A stretch of DNA of 64,000 nt, taken from NCBI RefSeq assembly GCF_035918235.1, contig NZ_CP109485.1:3100001-3164000 (forward strand), in the 5' to 3' direction. Positions within the stretch are counted from its first letter, which is position 1. Every line of letters starts with the position of its first letter. Below, piece after piece: positions 1 to 11,489 of the stretch. Under the pieces are notes generated by a model. It saw only the letters and a list, made by a program, of their open reading frames with translations. It had not been told where the DNA came from and searched no databases. A program made the translations under genes and the position numbers. Origin of the DNA: Streptomyces sp. NBC_01445 (GTDB taxonomy: Bacteria; Actinomycetota; Actinomycetes; Streptomycetales; Streptomycetaceae).

Positions 1-1145
1 GGGTTGGCCTTGCCGAGCGGGGTCGTCGGCTCGGGGCACCACGTGGTGAAGCGGGGCGTGATGCCGTGCGACATGAAGAAGCGCAGGCCCTCGGTGGTGG
101 AGGCGATGGCCTCGTCGACGGTGGCGAAGCCGGAGGGCTCGGCCATCTCGACGCCGGCCACGAAGTTCGGGATCACATTGCGCGCACCGAAGACGTCCGC
201 CGAGTCGAGGATGCGCTTGTGCCACTCGTCGCGGCCGACGTAGCGCTCCTTGCCGGGGCAGTACAGCTCGAACAGACGGCGGTCCCACACCTCGTAGTTG
301 GGGTGGTAGATCTGCACGCCGTAGTCCTTGAAGCGCTGCACGTCGTCCTTGGGCAGCGCCTGGGCGACGACCTTGCCGATCCAGCGGCCGGGGAAGTGCT
401 CCTCGATGGCCTTGGCGTACAGGCCGTAGAAGTCGGCCTCGTCGCGGCCCTGGAGCTTGGAGGTGATCGCGCCGCCGGTGAGCGTGTAGGCCGTGGACGC
501 CTTCGTGGTGTCGTACTTGTCGATGATCTCGAGGGCTTCGAGGACCTCGTCGACGTCCTTGACACCGGTGTACGGGCGGCCGGCCGCCTTGTGCTGGCGC
601 CAGTTGTGGTTGATGTCGCAGTACTGGCACTCCTCCTTGGCGCCGAAGTACTGGCAGACGCGGAAGACCGTCAGGTAGATCAGGTAGCCCCACTGGATGG
701 TGGGGGCCACCTCCATGACGGACTTCCCGTTGGAGAGCTTGTGCCGGTAGTACTCCGGCATCGGCGGGACGCCGACGTCCGAGATCCGCTTCCCGTCGAG
801 GTAGAGCCCGAGCATCCCGTCCTCGTCGGCCGCGACCCGGTAGGGCGACGCGGGGTTCACACGGACCGAGACGACCGTGCGCCGCAGGTCGTACGGGCCG
901 CCGGTGAGGATGATCTCCTCCGGCGGGCGGCGCAGCGCGGCCTCGCCGAGCTCGGGGAGCGTGCCGTGGTCGAAGGAGAAGATGAAGTACGACTTCGGCT
1001 TGACGTCACCGGACTCGTTGTCGCTGAGCGCGGACTTGTCGAACGCCACGCCGCCGCGCAGCAGGTCCTCCTTGAACACCGCTTCCCGCGGCACGTGCGG
1101 GAAGCGCTCCATCAGGTCCTCGACCAGCGCCGTGCGGCTCTGCAT
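1..1145 (-). CDS. Radical SAM protein with CX8CX2C cluster motif (C-terminus cut by window edge)
   Basis: The gene runs leftwards off the window, so only the first 381 residues are visible, read from the ATG at 1145. After about 160 residues without a motif I recognise come Cys164, Cys173 and Cys176, with an aromatic residue before the last Cys (QYC), as in radical SAM [4Fe-4S] sites. A TGGAITS segment about 40 residues later fits the SAM-contacting glycine motif that follows the cluster in the TIM barrel. The usual spacing is CX3CX2C; here it is CX8CX2C. The product is probably a cytosolic radical SAM enzyme with an N-terminal extension. The reaction is not evident. A PPOX-fold gene lies 61 bp upstream on the same strand. 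Family confidence is good, function unknown. Confidence 0.75.
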   Translation of the reverse strand, partial: MQSRTALVEDLMERFPHVPREAVFKEDLLRGGVAFDKSALSDNESGDVKPKSYFIFSFDHGTLPELGEAALRRPPEEIILTGGPYDLRRTVVSVRVNPASPYRVAADEDGMLGLYLDGKRISDVGVPPMPEYYRHKLSNGKSVMEVAPTIQWGYLIYLTVFRVCQYFGAKEECQYCDINHNWRQHKAAGRPYTGVKDVDEVLEALEIIDKYDTTKASTAYTLTGGAITSKLQGRDEADFYGLYAKAIEEHFPGRWIGKVVAQALPKDDVQRFKDYGVQIYHPNYEVWDRRLFELYCPGKERYVGRDEWHKRILDSADVFGARNVIPNFVAGVEMAEPSGFATVDEAIASTTEGLRFFMSHGITPRFTTWCPEPTTPLGKAN

Positions 1146-1206
1146 CCCGTTCTCCTCGCTCCCAGAACCAGTGCTCGAGAACTCACGGTATGCCCCCGCT
1201 TGCCGG

Positions 1207-1899
1207 TCAGCCCTGCCGGGTCCCCGCGCGCGCCACGATGTGGGCCGGGGCGGTGATGCCGGTCGGCAGCAGCGGATCGGCGGTGGGCGCGCCCCAGCGG
1301 GAGGTCAACGGCAGGGTGCCGGCCCACAGGCCGAGGGCCGCGTCGGGCCCGTCGCCGTCGTCCGGGGCGCCCGTACGAATCTTGACGGAGGCCTCGTCGA
1401 GGGACAGGACCAGGAGGGTGGTGGCGGCCAGCTCCTTGCGGCTCGGCTGCCTGGCGTACGTCCACTGGCCCGGGGTCGCGTGCTCGGTGAGGCGGCGCAG
1501 GCCCGCCAGTTTCTCGTCGGGGTCGGTGACCGTGTGCGGTACGCCGTGGATCATCGCGCTGCGGTAGTTCACGCCGTGCTCGAAGACGGAGCGGGCGAGG
1601 ACCAGGCCGTCGACGTGGGTGACGGTCACGCATATCGGCCCGTCGGGTTCGGCGGCCAGGCTGCGGCTCGCCACCGATCCGTGCAGGTAGAGCCGGGTGT
1701 CGTCGCGGCCGTAGACCGTGGGGACGACAACGGGGCGGCCGTCGACGAGGACGCCGAGGTGGCAGACGAACCCCGCGTCGAGGATCGCCTCGAGGTCGGA
1801 GCGTTCGAGACTGGCCTGCTCGCGGAGCCTGCTGTGGCGGGTGCGGTCGGTCTGCGGGAGCGTGCGCGACAGCGTTGTCGCGATGTCGGACTGGGTCAT
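1207..1899 (-). CDS. Pyridoxamine 5'-phosphate oxidase-fold, flavin-binding family protein
   Basis: A 230-residue protein of the NimA/COG3467-like split-barrel family, soluble and without a signal peptide. The core at about residues 30-150 has the pattern CHLGVLVDGRPVVVPTVYGRD, then a strand with LYLHGSVASRSL and a later HGVNYRSAMIHG stretch. These are typical of flavin-nucleotide-binding PPOX-like proteins rather than true PdxH. Family members bind FMN or F420 and reduce varied substrates; the substrate cannot be told here. The ATG at 1899 is the natural start. The radical SAM gene follows on the same strand after 61 bp, so the two may be co-transcribed. Its start is 132 bp from the divergent ROK regulator, so the promoters share that gap. 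Confidence 0.8.
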   Translation of the reverse strand: MTQSDIATTLSRTLPQTDRTRHSRLREQASLERSDLEAILDAGFVCHLGVLVDGRPVVVPTVYGRDDTRLYLHGSVASRSLAAEPDGPICVTVTHVDGLVLARSVFEHGVNYRSAMIHGVPHTVTDPDEKLAGLRRLTEHATPGQWTYARQPSRKELAATTLLVLSLDEASVKIRTGAPDDGDGPDAALGLWAGTLPLTSRWGAPTADPLLPTGITAPAHIVARAGTRQG

Positions 1900-2031
1900 G
1901 CGGTCGGACGGTACTCCGTGGTGATCACCCCCTCGCGGGCGGGGACTTCTGGCAACCCCTTTTCAAACCCCTTGTAGAAAGGACGCGGGCGGCCGTAGCG
2001 TCGAAGGGGGCCCAGGAGTGGAGGGGACACG

Positions 2032-3258
2032 GTGAAGCGCACATCCCGCGACATCAGGACGGCGAACCGGTACGCGGTGCTGCGCCACCTCATCGCCAAG
2101 TCCCCCGCTTCCCGGGGCGAGCTGACGGCGGGGACCGGGCTCAGCCAGGCGACGGTCGCCACGCTCGTGGGTGAGCTCACCGCGCTCGGCCTGCTCGTCG
2201 AGGTCGGCTTCGAGGAGTCCGCGGGCGGGCGTCCGCGCTCGCTGGTAGCGGTGGACGCGGCGGGCGGCGCCCTCATCGGCGTCGACGTGGCCGAGACGTA
2301 CGTGCACGCGGAGCTCTTCGATCTCGCCCTGGGCGTCATGGCGCGCGCGGAGGAGGAGCTGCGGCCCGGCGAGTCCGCCCCGGAGCAGGTCGTCGGCCGG
2401 ATCGCCGCGGCGGTCGGGGCCGTGGTCGCCGCCGCGGGCCCGCGCCGCCCGCCCCGCGTGCTCGGCGTGGGCGTCACGATGCCGGGGCAGGTCGACCGCG
2501 AGCGCGGTGTCGCCGTGCGCGCCGCGAACTGGGGCTGGCGCGACGTGCCCCTGACCGCACTGCTCGCAGAGCGCTTCCCCTACCCGGTCCACCTCGACAA
2601 CCCGCTGCGGGCGGCCACGCTCGCGGAGCTGTGGTTCGGCGCCGCGCGGGGCCGCGACGACGCCGTGGTCATCAACCTCGGTACGGGCGTCGGCGCGGGC
2701 CTCGCGCTCGGCGGCTCCCTGCACCGCGGTGTCACGAACAGCGCCGGCGAGTGGGGTCACACCACACTCGTCCTGAACGGGCGGCCGTGCCGTTGCGGCG
2801 ACAGCGGGTGCGTGGAGGCGTACGTGGGCGCGCCCGCCATCATGCGGACGCTGCGCGAACTCGCCCCGGACAGCGCCCTGTTGACGGACGACGACCAGAC
2901 CGCGACGATCGGCGCGCTCGGCCGCGCGGCCGCCGGTGGCGATCCGGTGGCGCTGCGGGTCGTCCGGGAGACCGCCCGCCATCTCGGCGCCGCCGTCGCG
3001 GACCTGGTGAACCTGCTCAACCCCGAAGTGATCGTGCTCAGCAGCTGGGTGGCGGCCGCGCTCGGTACGCCCCTGCTGACCGAAGTACGCGAGGCCGTCG
3101 CGCGGCACGCCCTGGGCAGCCCGTTCGCGGCCACCGAGATCGTCCTGTCCCCGATACCGACCGACCCCGTGAGCCTGGGCGCGGCGACCTTCGCGCTGGA
3201 AGGCGTGCTGTCGTCGCCGGGCCTGACCGGCACCACCCTCACCCCGCACACGACCTGA
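2032..3258 (+). CDS. ROK-family transcriptional regulator
   Basis: A 408-residue ROK (NagC/XylR-type) repressor. Residues about 8-70 form a winged HTH (the SRGELTAGTGLSQATVATLV segment), followed by a sugar-kinase-like fold. The ROK zinc signature CRCGDSGC is at residues 253-260, just after the GEWGH segment. The GTG start follows GGAGGGGACAC, a good ribosome site. The next gene, a GH2 beta-galactosidase, starts only 15 bp downstream, so the pair is an operon and the regulator most likely controls the galactosidase in response to a sugar. The ATP-binding region is only partly conserved, as expected of a regulator rather than a kinase. The effector is unknown; a galactoside or galactose is a guess from context. 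Confidence 0.9.
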   Translation: MKRTSRDIRTANRYAVLRHLIAKSPASRGELTAGTGLSQATVATLVGELTALGLLVEVGFEESAGGRPRSLVAVDAAGGALIGVDVAETYVHAELFDLALGVMARAEEELRPGESAPEQVVGRIAAAVGAVVAAAGPRRPPRVLGVGVTMPGQVDRERGVAVRAANWGWRDVPLTALLAERFPYPVHLDNPLRAATLAELWFGAARGRDDAVVINLGTGVGAGLALGGSLHRGVTNSAGEWGHTTLVLNGRPCRCGDSGCVEAYVGAPAIMRTLRELAPDSALLTDDDQTATIGALGRAAAGGDPVALRVVRETARHLGAAVADLVNLLNPEVIVLSSWVAAALGTPLLTEVREAVARHALGSPFAATEIVLSPIPTDPVSLGAATFALEGVLSSPGLTGTTLTPHTT

Positions 3259-6168
<2,910 letters not shown>

Positions 6169-6283
6169 GCCATGGCGGACACCTGAAGGTCCGGCTCCGC
6201 GCTCGGTTCGATCACGTCTGGGCGTTCGGCTGAGCACGAGACCTGGCAAGAGGACTCACTCCCGCTCAGTCCCTAGGAACGGT

Positions 6284-6295
6284 TAGCGTCGTCGT
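6284..6295 (+). promoter_or_regulatory. Putative -10 element for a leaderless transcript
   Basis: TAGCGT at 6284-6289 resembles the actinobacterial -10 consensus and ends 6 nt before the ATG at 6296. No purine-rich ribosome site is visible, so transcription probably starts at or within 1-2 nt of the start codon. No convincing -35 was found. Confidence 0.45.
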
Positions 6296-7210
6296 ATGAC
6301 GTCACCCCCTCTTGCCGAAGCCCTCGCCTCGGGGCCGGTCGTCCTGGACGGCGGGCTCTCCAACCAGCTGGAGTCCGCCGGGTACGACCTGAGCGACGAG
6401 CTGTGGTCGGCGCGGCTGCTCGCCGAGCGGCCCGAGGCGATCGTGGCCGCGCACCTCGCGTACTACGAGGCGGGGGCCTCGGTGGCGATCACGTCGAGCT
6501 ACCAGGCGACGTTCGAGGGGTTCGCGCGGCGCGGGGTCTCCCGCGAGCGGGCCGCCGAACTGCTCGCCCTGAGCGTCGAGTTGGCGCGCGAGGCGGCCCG
6601 GCGCGCGGAGGCGAAGGGGGTGCCGGGTCCGCTGTGGGTGGCCGCGTCGGCGGGCCCGTACGGGGCGATGCTGGCCGACGGTTCGGAGTACCGGGGCCGC
6701 TACGGCCTGACGGTGGCCGAGCTGGAGGCCTTCCACCGGCCCCGGCTCGAAGTCCTCGCCGCGGCCGGGCCCGACCTGCTCGCCCTGGAGACGGTGCCGG
6801 ACACCGACGAGGCGCGGGCGCTGCTGCGGGCCGTGCGGGGTCTCGGCGTCCCGGCGTGGCTGTCGTACAGCGTCGCCGGTGACCGCACCCGCGCCGGGCA
6901 GCCCCTGGAGGAGGCGTTCGCGCTCGCCGCCGACGCGGACGAGATCGTCGCGGTGGGCGTCAACTGCTGCGCCCCCGAGGACGTCGAACCCGCGGTGGCG
7001 CTGGCCGCGCGCGTCACGGGGAAGCCGGTGGTGGCCTATCCGAACAGCGGCGAGTCCTGGGACGCGGGGGCGCGCGGCTGGCGGGGCGCGGCCACGTTCA
7101 CCGCGGACCGCGTTGCCGGCTGGGAGCGGGCCGGGGCGCGGCTGCTCGGGGGCTGCTGCCGCGTGGGCCCTGACCGGATCGCGGCGCTCGCGGCGGCCGT
7201 ACGTCGCTGA
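6296..7210 (+). CDS. mmuM: Homocysteine S-methyltransferase
   Basis: A 304-residue MmuM-type enzyme. It transfers a methyl group from S-methylmethionine (or (S)-SAM) to homocysteine and makes methionine in the cytosol. The N-terminus has the family's DGGLSNQLES motif. The zinc-binding cysteines are Cys225 in GVNCCAP and Cys287/Cys288 in GGCCRVGP, which is the three-Cys Zn site of the family. Length matches the usual 300-310 residues. The gene looks leaderless. It is separated by 127 bp from the beta-galactosidase and appears to be its own unit. In actinomycetes this protein is a cobalamin-independent salvage route and not the main methionine synthase. I am sure of the family and fairly sure of the reaction. 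Confidence 0.9.
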   Translation: MTSPPLAEALASGPVVLDGGLSNQLESAGYDLSDELWSARLLAERPEAIVAAHLAYYEAGASVAITSSYQATFEGFARRGVSRERAAELLALSVELAREAARRAEAKGVPGPLWVAASAGPYGAMLADGSEYRGRYGLTVAELEAFHRPRLEVLAAAGPDLLALETVPDTDEARALLRAVRGLGVPAWLSYSVAGDRTRAGQPLEEAFALAADADEIVAVGVNCCAPEDVEPAVALAARVTGKPVVAYPNSGESWDAGARGWRGAATFTADRVAGWERAGARLLGGCCRVGPDRIAALAAAVRR

Positions 7211-7294
7211 GCGGCGCGGGCCGGTGACCGGGCGCGGGTGCGGCGCGACGCGGCAGTGTCCGATTCCTTCAAGACCGGCTCCGGGGCAGGTGCC

Positions 7295-7300
7295 TACGGT
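7295..7300 (+). promoter_or_regulatory. Putative -10 hexamer for a leaderless transcript
   Basis: TACGGT at 7295-7300 ends 6 nt before the ATG at 7307, the arrangement expected when the transcript begins at the A of the start codon. There is no ribosome site upstream of this ATG. Confidence 0.45.
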
Positions 7301-7306
7301 GGGGCC

Positions 7307-7717
7307 ATGACCGAGATCACCGCACGACTGGACGCCGTCGGCGTCGTCGTCTCCGACATGGCCGCCGCCGTCACGTTCTACCGCCGCCTCGGCCTCGCGT
7401 TCCCGGAAGGAGCCGAGGAGCAGCCGCACGCGGAGGCCGCCCTGCCCGGCGGGCTTCGCGTGCTGCTCGACACCGAGGAGACCGTGAAGTCGTTCCACCC
7501 GTCCTGGCGGGCGCCGGCCCGCGGCGCCTCCCGGCACGGGCTGGCCTTCCACTGCGGCGACGCGGCCGGGGTGGACGCCGTCTACGAGGAGCTGACGGCC
7601 GCCGGGTACGACGGCGAGCTCGAGCCGTGGGACGCGTTCTGGGGCCAGCGGTACGCCGTGGTGCTCGACCCGGACGGGAACGGCGTCGACCTGTTCGCAC
7701 CGCTGGCCACCGCCTAG
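7307..7717 (+). CDS. Glyoxalase/bleomycin-resistance (VOC) fold protein
   Basis: A 136-residue single VOC-superfamily protein. The first beta-alpha-beta-beta-beta unit starts with LDAVGVVVSDMAAAVTFYRRLGL; the second ends with RYAVVLDPDGNGVDLFAPL, the classic C-terminal strand with its metal-ligand acidic region. VOC proteins include metal-dependent dioxygenases, isomerases and drug-binding proteins; nothing here picks one. The start at 7307 is chosen because the VOC fold begins straight after it and a -10-like TACGGT sits just upstream. Its last 4 nt overlap the end of the convergent M20 gene, leaving no room for a terminator between them. Confidence 0.85.
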   Translation: MTEITARLDAVGVVVSDMAAAVTFYRRLGLAFPEGAEEQPHAEAALPGGLRVLLDTEETVKSFHPSWRAPARGASRHGLAFHCGDAAGVDAVYEELTAAGYDGELEPWDAFWGQRYAVVLDPDGNGVDLFAPLATA

Positions 7718-8898
7718 GAGGCGTGTGCCCGGCGCTTGCTCACCCCGTCGAGCAGCCGGGCGCGCTGTGCCTCGGACGTGGCGAGATCGACGCCGACGAG
7801 GGCGAGGGCCGTCGCTCCGTCGAGCACCGCGAGGTCGGCGCCCGGGGTCTTGCCGTGGGCTGTGAACTCGGGGGTGTGCTGCTTGGCGCCGCCCGTGTCG
7901 TAGCCGACCGTGGGGTGGATCGTGGGGATGCGCTGCGAGACGTTGCCCATGTCGGTCGACGCCATCGTCTCGCCGTGCAGCGAGGTGACGGTACGGCCCA
8001 GCTCGCCGGCGGCCCTCGCGTAGGACCGGGTCATCGCCTCGTCCTGGCGCAGATCCGCGAAGTCCCTTCCGTGCGCGCTCACTTCGAGCTCGGCGCCGGT
8101 GGCGAGCGCGCCCGCCTCGAAGCACGCCCTGACGCGCTGCCATGCCTCGGCGAGCTGCTCCACGGTGCGCGCCCTGACCTCGTAGCGGGCGGCGGTGCGG
8201 GCGGGGATGACGTTCACGGCCTGGCCGCCGTCGGTGATGATGCCGTGCACTACGACGCCGGGCGGCAGCTGCTGACGCAGGAGGCCGACCGCTGTCTGGG
8301 CGACGGTCATGGCGTCGAGCGCGTTGACGCCCTCCCAGGGGGCGAGCGCGGCGTGCGAGGGCCGGCCCCGATAGGCGAGGTCCCAGGCGCCGATGGCCAG
8401 CGAGGAGGCGCCCACGGTGTCGTCGGGGGCGGCGTGCACCATCATCGCGGCGGCGACGTCGTCGAAGATCCCGGCGTCCATCAGGAGCACCTTGCCGCCG
8501 ATGTCCTCCTCGGCGGGCGTGCCGATCAGCTTCACCGTGACGCCGAGCTCGTCGGCGACGGCGGCGAGGCCGAGCGCGGCGCCGACGGACGCGGCGCCGT
8601 TCACGTTGTGCCCGCAGGCGTGGCCGATGCCGGGCAGGGCGTCGTACTCGGCGCAGAACGCGATGACGAGGTCGCCGGTGCCGTACGTGGCGAGCACCGC
8701 GGTGGGGAGGCCGCCGGCGCCGCGGGTGACGTCGAAGCCGGCGTCCTCCATGAGGTCGGCGATCCGGGCCGCCGCGCGGTGTTCCTCAAGGGCGGTCTCG
8801 GGGTCGTCGTGCAGGGCGTGGCTGAGCCCCACGACCTGCTCGCGCCAGTTCCGTACGGCGCCGGTCACGGTCTTGCGCGCGGTCGGGGTGTCGGTCAT
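7714..8898 (-). CDS. M20-family amidohydrolase (AbgB/aminobenzoyl-glutamate hydrolase-like)
   Basis: A 394-residue metallo-amidohydrolase of the M20D type. Metal-ligand motifs are in order: CAEYDALPGIGHACGHN, GTPAEEDIGGK and MMVHAAPDD. The inserted bacterial dimerisation domain follows at about residues 180-290, and a late histidine is present in the C-terminal catalytic part. Such enzymes cleave amide bonds of N-acyl or aminobenzoyl amino acids. The ATG at 8898 overlaps the stop codon of the upstream MFS gene by 4 nt, so the two are translationally coupled. The transporter probably imports the amide substrate and this enzyme hydrolyses it in the cytosol. The AsnC-type regulator transcribed divergently from the MFS gene is the likely controller, suggesting an amino-acid conjugate. 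Confidence 0.87.
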   Translation of the reverse strand: MTDTPTARKTVTGAVRNWREQVVGLSHALHDDPETALEEHRAAARIADLMEDAGFDVTRGAGGLPTAVLATYGTGDLVIAFCAEYDALPGIGHACGHNVNGAASVGAALGLAAVADELGVTVKLIGTPAEEDIGGKVLLMDAGIFDDVAAAMMVHAAPDDTVGASSLAIGAWDLAYRGRPSHAALAPWEGVNALDAMTVAQTAVGLLRQQLPPGVVVHGIITDGGQAVNVIPARTAARYEVRARTVEQLAEAWQRVRACFEAGALATGAELEVSAHGRDFADLRQDEAMTRSYARAAGELGRTVTSLHGETMASTDMGNVSQRIPTIHPTVGYDTGGAKQHTPEFTAHGKTPGADLAVLDGATALALVGVDLATSEAQRARLLDGVSKRRAHAS

Positions 8899-10346
8899 GC
8901 GAGGTCTCCGCTCGGGGCGAGGTGCGGTACGGGGGTGGCGGCGTCGGCGCGGGGGACGCGGTAGCGCAGGGCGAGGGCCGTGCCGACGACGGCGGCGCAG
9001 GCGCACGCGCCCCAGCCCCACAGGTAGCCGGACTCCGCGATGCGCGTGGTGCCGCGCACGGCGTGGGCGGTGAAGAAGCCGCCGATGACGGCGGCGCCGA
9101 TGGCCGCGCCGAGGGAGAGGGCGAGTTCGTTGAGGCCGACGGCGAGCGCGGTCTCGTGCTCCTCGACGACCTCCGCCGACAGGGTCCGCGTGATCGACTC
9201 GAAGAGCCCGGTCGCCAGGCCCACGACGAGGGCGGATGTGACGTACTGGGCGAGGCTGTCGTGGAAGAGGGCCATGCCGACGAAGCCGAGCGCGACGAGG
9301 ACGCCGCCCGTGGCGAGCACGGCGCGGTCGCCGATGCGCCGGGCGAGGCGCGGGGTCAGCGTGGATCCGGCGAATCCGGCCACGACCATGGCGAGCGAGA
9401 TCGTGGCGATGGCCTGCGGGCCCATGTCCATGCCGTAGCCGTTCTCGGACCGCGAGGAGCCGAGGAAGAGCGCGTTGGCGCCGAGGAAGCCGATCGTGCC
9501 GAACGCGGCGCAGAACGTGTATCCGCTGACCACGGCGAGCCGCGGGTTGCTCAGCATGCGGACGCTGACCAGCGGGTTCTCGGACCGGCGCTCGACTGCC
9601 ACCCAGGCCGCGAGGACGGCGACGGCGACGACGGCGAGCCCGATCGTGCGCGCCGAGCCCCAGCCCCACGTGCTGCCCTGCGCGAGGACGAGGACGAGCG
9701 CGACGAGGCCCGCGGTGAGCAGCGCCGCCGCGCCGTAGTGGAAGCGCCCGCCGCGCGGGATGTCGCTGTCCGGCAGTACGAGACCGGCGACGACGGCGAG
9801 CACGGCGACGGGGACCGCGGTCCACAGACCCGCCTCCGCGTGTCCCTCGCTGAGCGCGCCGGCCACGAGACCGCCGACGCCGATCGAGATGAGCAGGACG
9901 CCCACGAGGAGGGAGATGCCGGTGCGGTTCTGCTCGGGGGCGCGGGAGCGGAGGATGCCCACGAGGAGCGGGAAGAAGCCGACGAGGGCGCCCTGGAGGG
10001 TGACGCCGACGGCAAGGGTCGCTGCGGACGGCCACGCGGCGATCAGGAGCGAGCCGCCCGCCACCATCGCGAGCGCCACCCGCAGCAGCCTGCGGTGTCC
10101 GTACAGGTCACCGAGCCGGGACAGCAGCGGCGTCAGCACGGCGCAGGCGAGCTGGAAGAGCAGGTAGATGTTGTTCTGCCCGACGGTGCCGATGTGCAGG
10201 CTCCGGCCGACCTCGGGGAGGAGCGGGGTCAGATAGCCCTGGACGATGCCGCTGAACAGGACGACGACGGCCATCGTCGCGACCATGGCCGGGCCGGAGC
10301 TGACCGCTCTCGGCCCGCGTCCCGTTCCCGATATGTGTGTGGACAC
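8895..10346 (-). CDS. MFS transporter, DHA2-like
   Basis: A 483-residue integral membrane protein with about 13-14 predicted hydrophobic segments. The signature RLGDLYGHRRLLRVAL between TM2 and TM3 is the major facilitator motif A. Size and segment number fit the 14-TM DHA2 group, usually exporters of drugs or metabolites, though some members import. It is the first gene of a coupled pair with the M20 amidohydrolase (4-nt overlap). The start codon is 112 bp from that of the divergent AsnC-type regulator, so both promoters and any operator lie between them. Substrate unknown; an acyl-amino acid is suggested only by the neighbours. Confidence 0.87.
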   Translation of the reverse strand: MSTHISGTGRGPRAVSSGPAMVATMAVVVLFSGIVQGYLTPLLPEVGRSLHIGTVGQNNIYLLFQLACAVLTPLLSRLGDLYGHRRLLRVALAMVAGGSLLIAAWPSAATLAVGVTLQGALVGFFPLLVGILRSRAPEQNRTGISLLVGVLLISIGVGGLVAGALSEGHAEAGLWTAVPVAVLAVVAGLVLPDSDIPRGGRFHYGAAALLTAGLVALVLVLAQGSTWGWGSARTIGLAVVAVAVLAAWVAVERRSENPLVSVRMLSNPRLAVVSGYTFCAAFGTIGFLGANALFLGSSRSENGYGMDMGPQAIATISLAMVVAGFAGSTLTPRLARRIGDRAVLATGGVLVALGFVGMALFHDSLAQYVTSALVVGLATGLFESITRTLSAEVVEEHETALAVGLNELALSLGAAIGAAVIGGFFTAHAVRGTTRIAESGYLWGWGACACAAVVGTALALRYRVPRADAATPVPHLAPSGDLA

Positions 10347-10421
10347 AGCTTCACCTCTGGGTCTTCTGGTGGCCGGAACCGAATGTGGTCGCTACTGTGC
10401 GGGCCGAGGCACGGGCGGCCC

Positions 10422-10439
10422 CGAATATTCATGGATTCG
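10422..10439. promoter_or_regulatory. Candidate AsnC/Lrp operator in the divergent MFS-regulator gap
   Basis: CGAAT at 10422-10426 and ATTCG at 10435-10439 form an inverted repeat with an 8-bp A/T-richer spacer. It lies 20 bp before the regulator start and inside the shared divergent promoter region. Lrp/AsnC dimers bind roughly 15-bp AT-centred palindromes, so size and place fit autoregulation. Confidence 0.4.
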
Positions 10440-10458
10440 TACGTACGGAGTGCTTGTG

Positions 10459-11475
10459 ATGCGAGAAACGGTCACCGCCAGCGAGCTCGACCTCGCTCTG
10501 GTGAACGCCCTCCAGCTGCGGCCCCGGGCGTCCTGGTCGGAGCTCTCCCCGCTGCTCGGCGTGACGGCGGGCACGCTGGCGCGGCGGTGGGACCGGCTGA
10601 CGCGGGCGGGGCTCGCCTGGGTGTACGCGGCGCCGGGCCGTGAGTTCACCCGCAACCGCTGCACGGCGTTCGTGCTGCTGCGCTGCCGGCCTCAGGAGCG
10701 GTCGCGGCTGCTGGCGGAGCTGAGCGTGCTCCCGGAGGCGGTGACGATCGAGGTGACGGCCCCCGGCAGCTCCGACCTGCTGCTCGACGTGCTCGCCCCC
10801 GACCTGCCCTCGCTCAGCCGCTTCCTCACACAGGACCTGGACCGGCTGCCGGGCGTCGAGTCGGTCAGCGCGCTGTTCGCCACCTCGCTGTACGTGGAGG
10901 GCAGCCGCTGGCGGCTGCGCTCCCTCGACCCCTCGCAGCTCACGGCGCTCGGCAGTCAGGCTGCGGCGCAGCATCCGGTGCGCGGGCTCGAACTCGACCC
11001 CGTGGACCGGGCCCTGCTCGGCGAACTCGTCCGTGACGGGCGCCTCGGCCTCGCCGAACTCGCCGAGCGCACCGACACCAGCCCGCCCACCGTGCGCCGC
11101 AGGCTGCGCCGTCTCACGGACTCGGCGGTCCTGACGTTCCGCTGCGACATAGCCTCCGCGCTCGCGGGCCATCCGGTCCCGGTGTCGCTCCTCGGCCGGG
11201 TCCCCGCGCGGGACATCGGCACCGTCCACCGCACGCTCGCCGCGCTGCCGGAGTGCCGGCTGGTCGCGGCCGTCACGGGTCCCGCGAACATCTTCGCCAC
11301 GCTGTGGGTGCACGACCTGGGTGACATCCAGCGCCGCGAGACCGCGCTGTGCGCCCGGCTGCCCACGCTCACTGTGACGGACCGCATCGTCGGTCTGCAC
11401 ACGGTCAAGCGCATGGGCCATCTGCTCGACGAGGAAGGGCGCCGGGTCGGCGTCCAGCCCATCTCCCCCTGGTAG
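10459..11475 (+). CDS. Two-module AsnC/Lrp-family transcriptional regulator
   Basis: A 338-residue protein with two consecutive AsnC-type units, about twice the usual 150 residues. HTH 1 covers about residues 8-50 (ELDLALVNALQLRPRASWSE) and is followed by a degenerate effector region. HTH 2 covers about 180-230 (LDPVDRALLGELVRDGRLGL, then TSPPTVRRRLRRL) and is followed by a clearer RAM-like domain (about 245-325). Such fused forms are common in Streptomyces and may act as a pseudo-dimer. The ATG at 10459 is preferred because HTH 1 follows directly. It is divergent from the MFS/M20 pair and probably controls it in response to an amino acid or derivative. The cognate ligand cannot be inferred. 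Confidence 0.87.
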   Translation: MRETVTASELDLALVNALQLRPRASWSELSPLLGVTAGTLARRWDRLTRAGLAWVYAAPGREFTRNRCTAFVLLRCRPQERSRLLAELSVLPEAVTIEVTAPGSSDLLLDVLAPDLPSLSRFLTQDLDRLPGVESVSALFATSLYVEGSRWRLRSLDPSQLTALGSQAAAQHPVRGLELDPVDRALLGELVRDGRLGLAELAERTDTSPPTVRRRLRRLTDSAVLTFRCDIASALAGHPVPVSLLGRVPARDIGTVHRTLAALPECRLVAAVTGPANIFATLWVHDLGDIQRRETALCARLPTLTVTDRIVGLHTVKRMGHLLDEEGRRVGVQPISPW

Positions 11476-11489
11476 TCGCGGCGGCTTCG

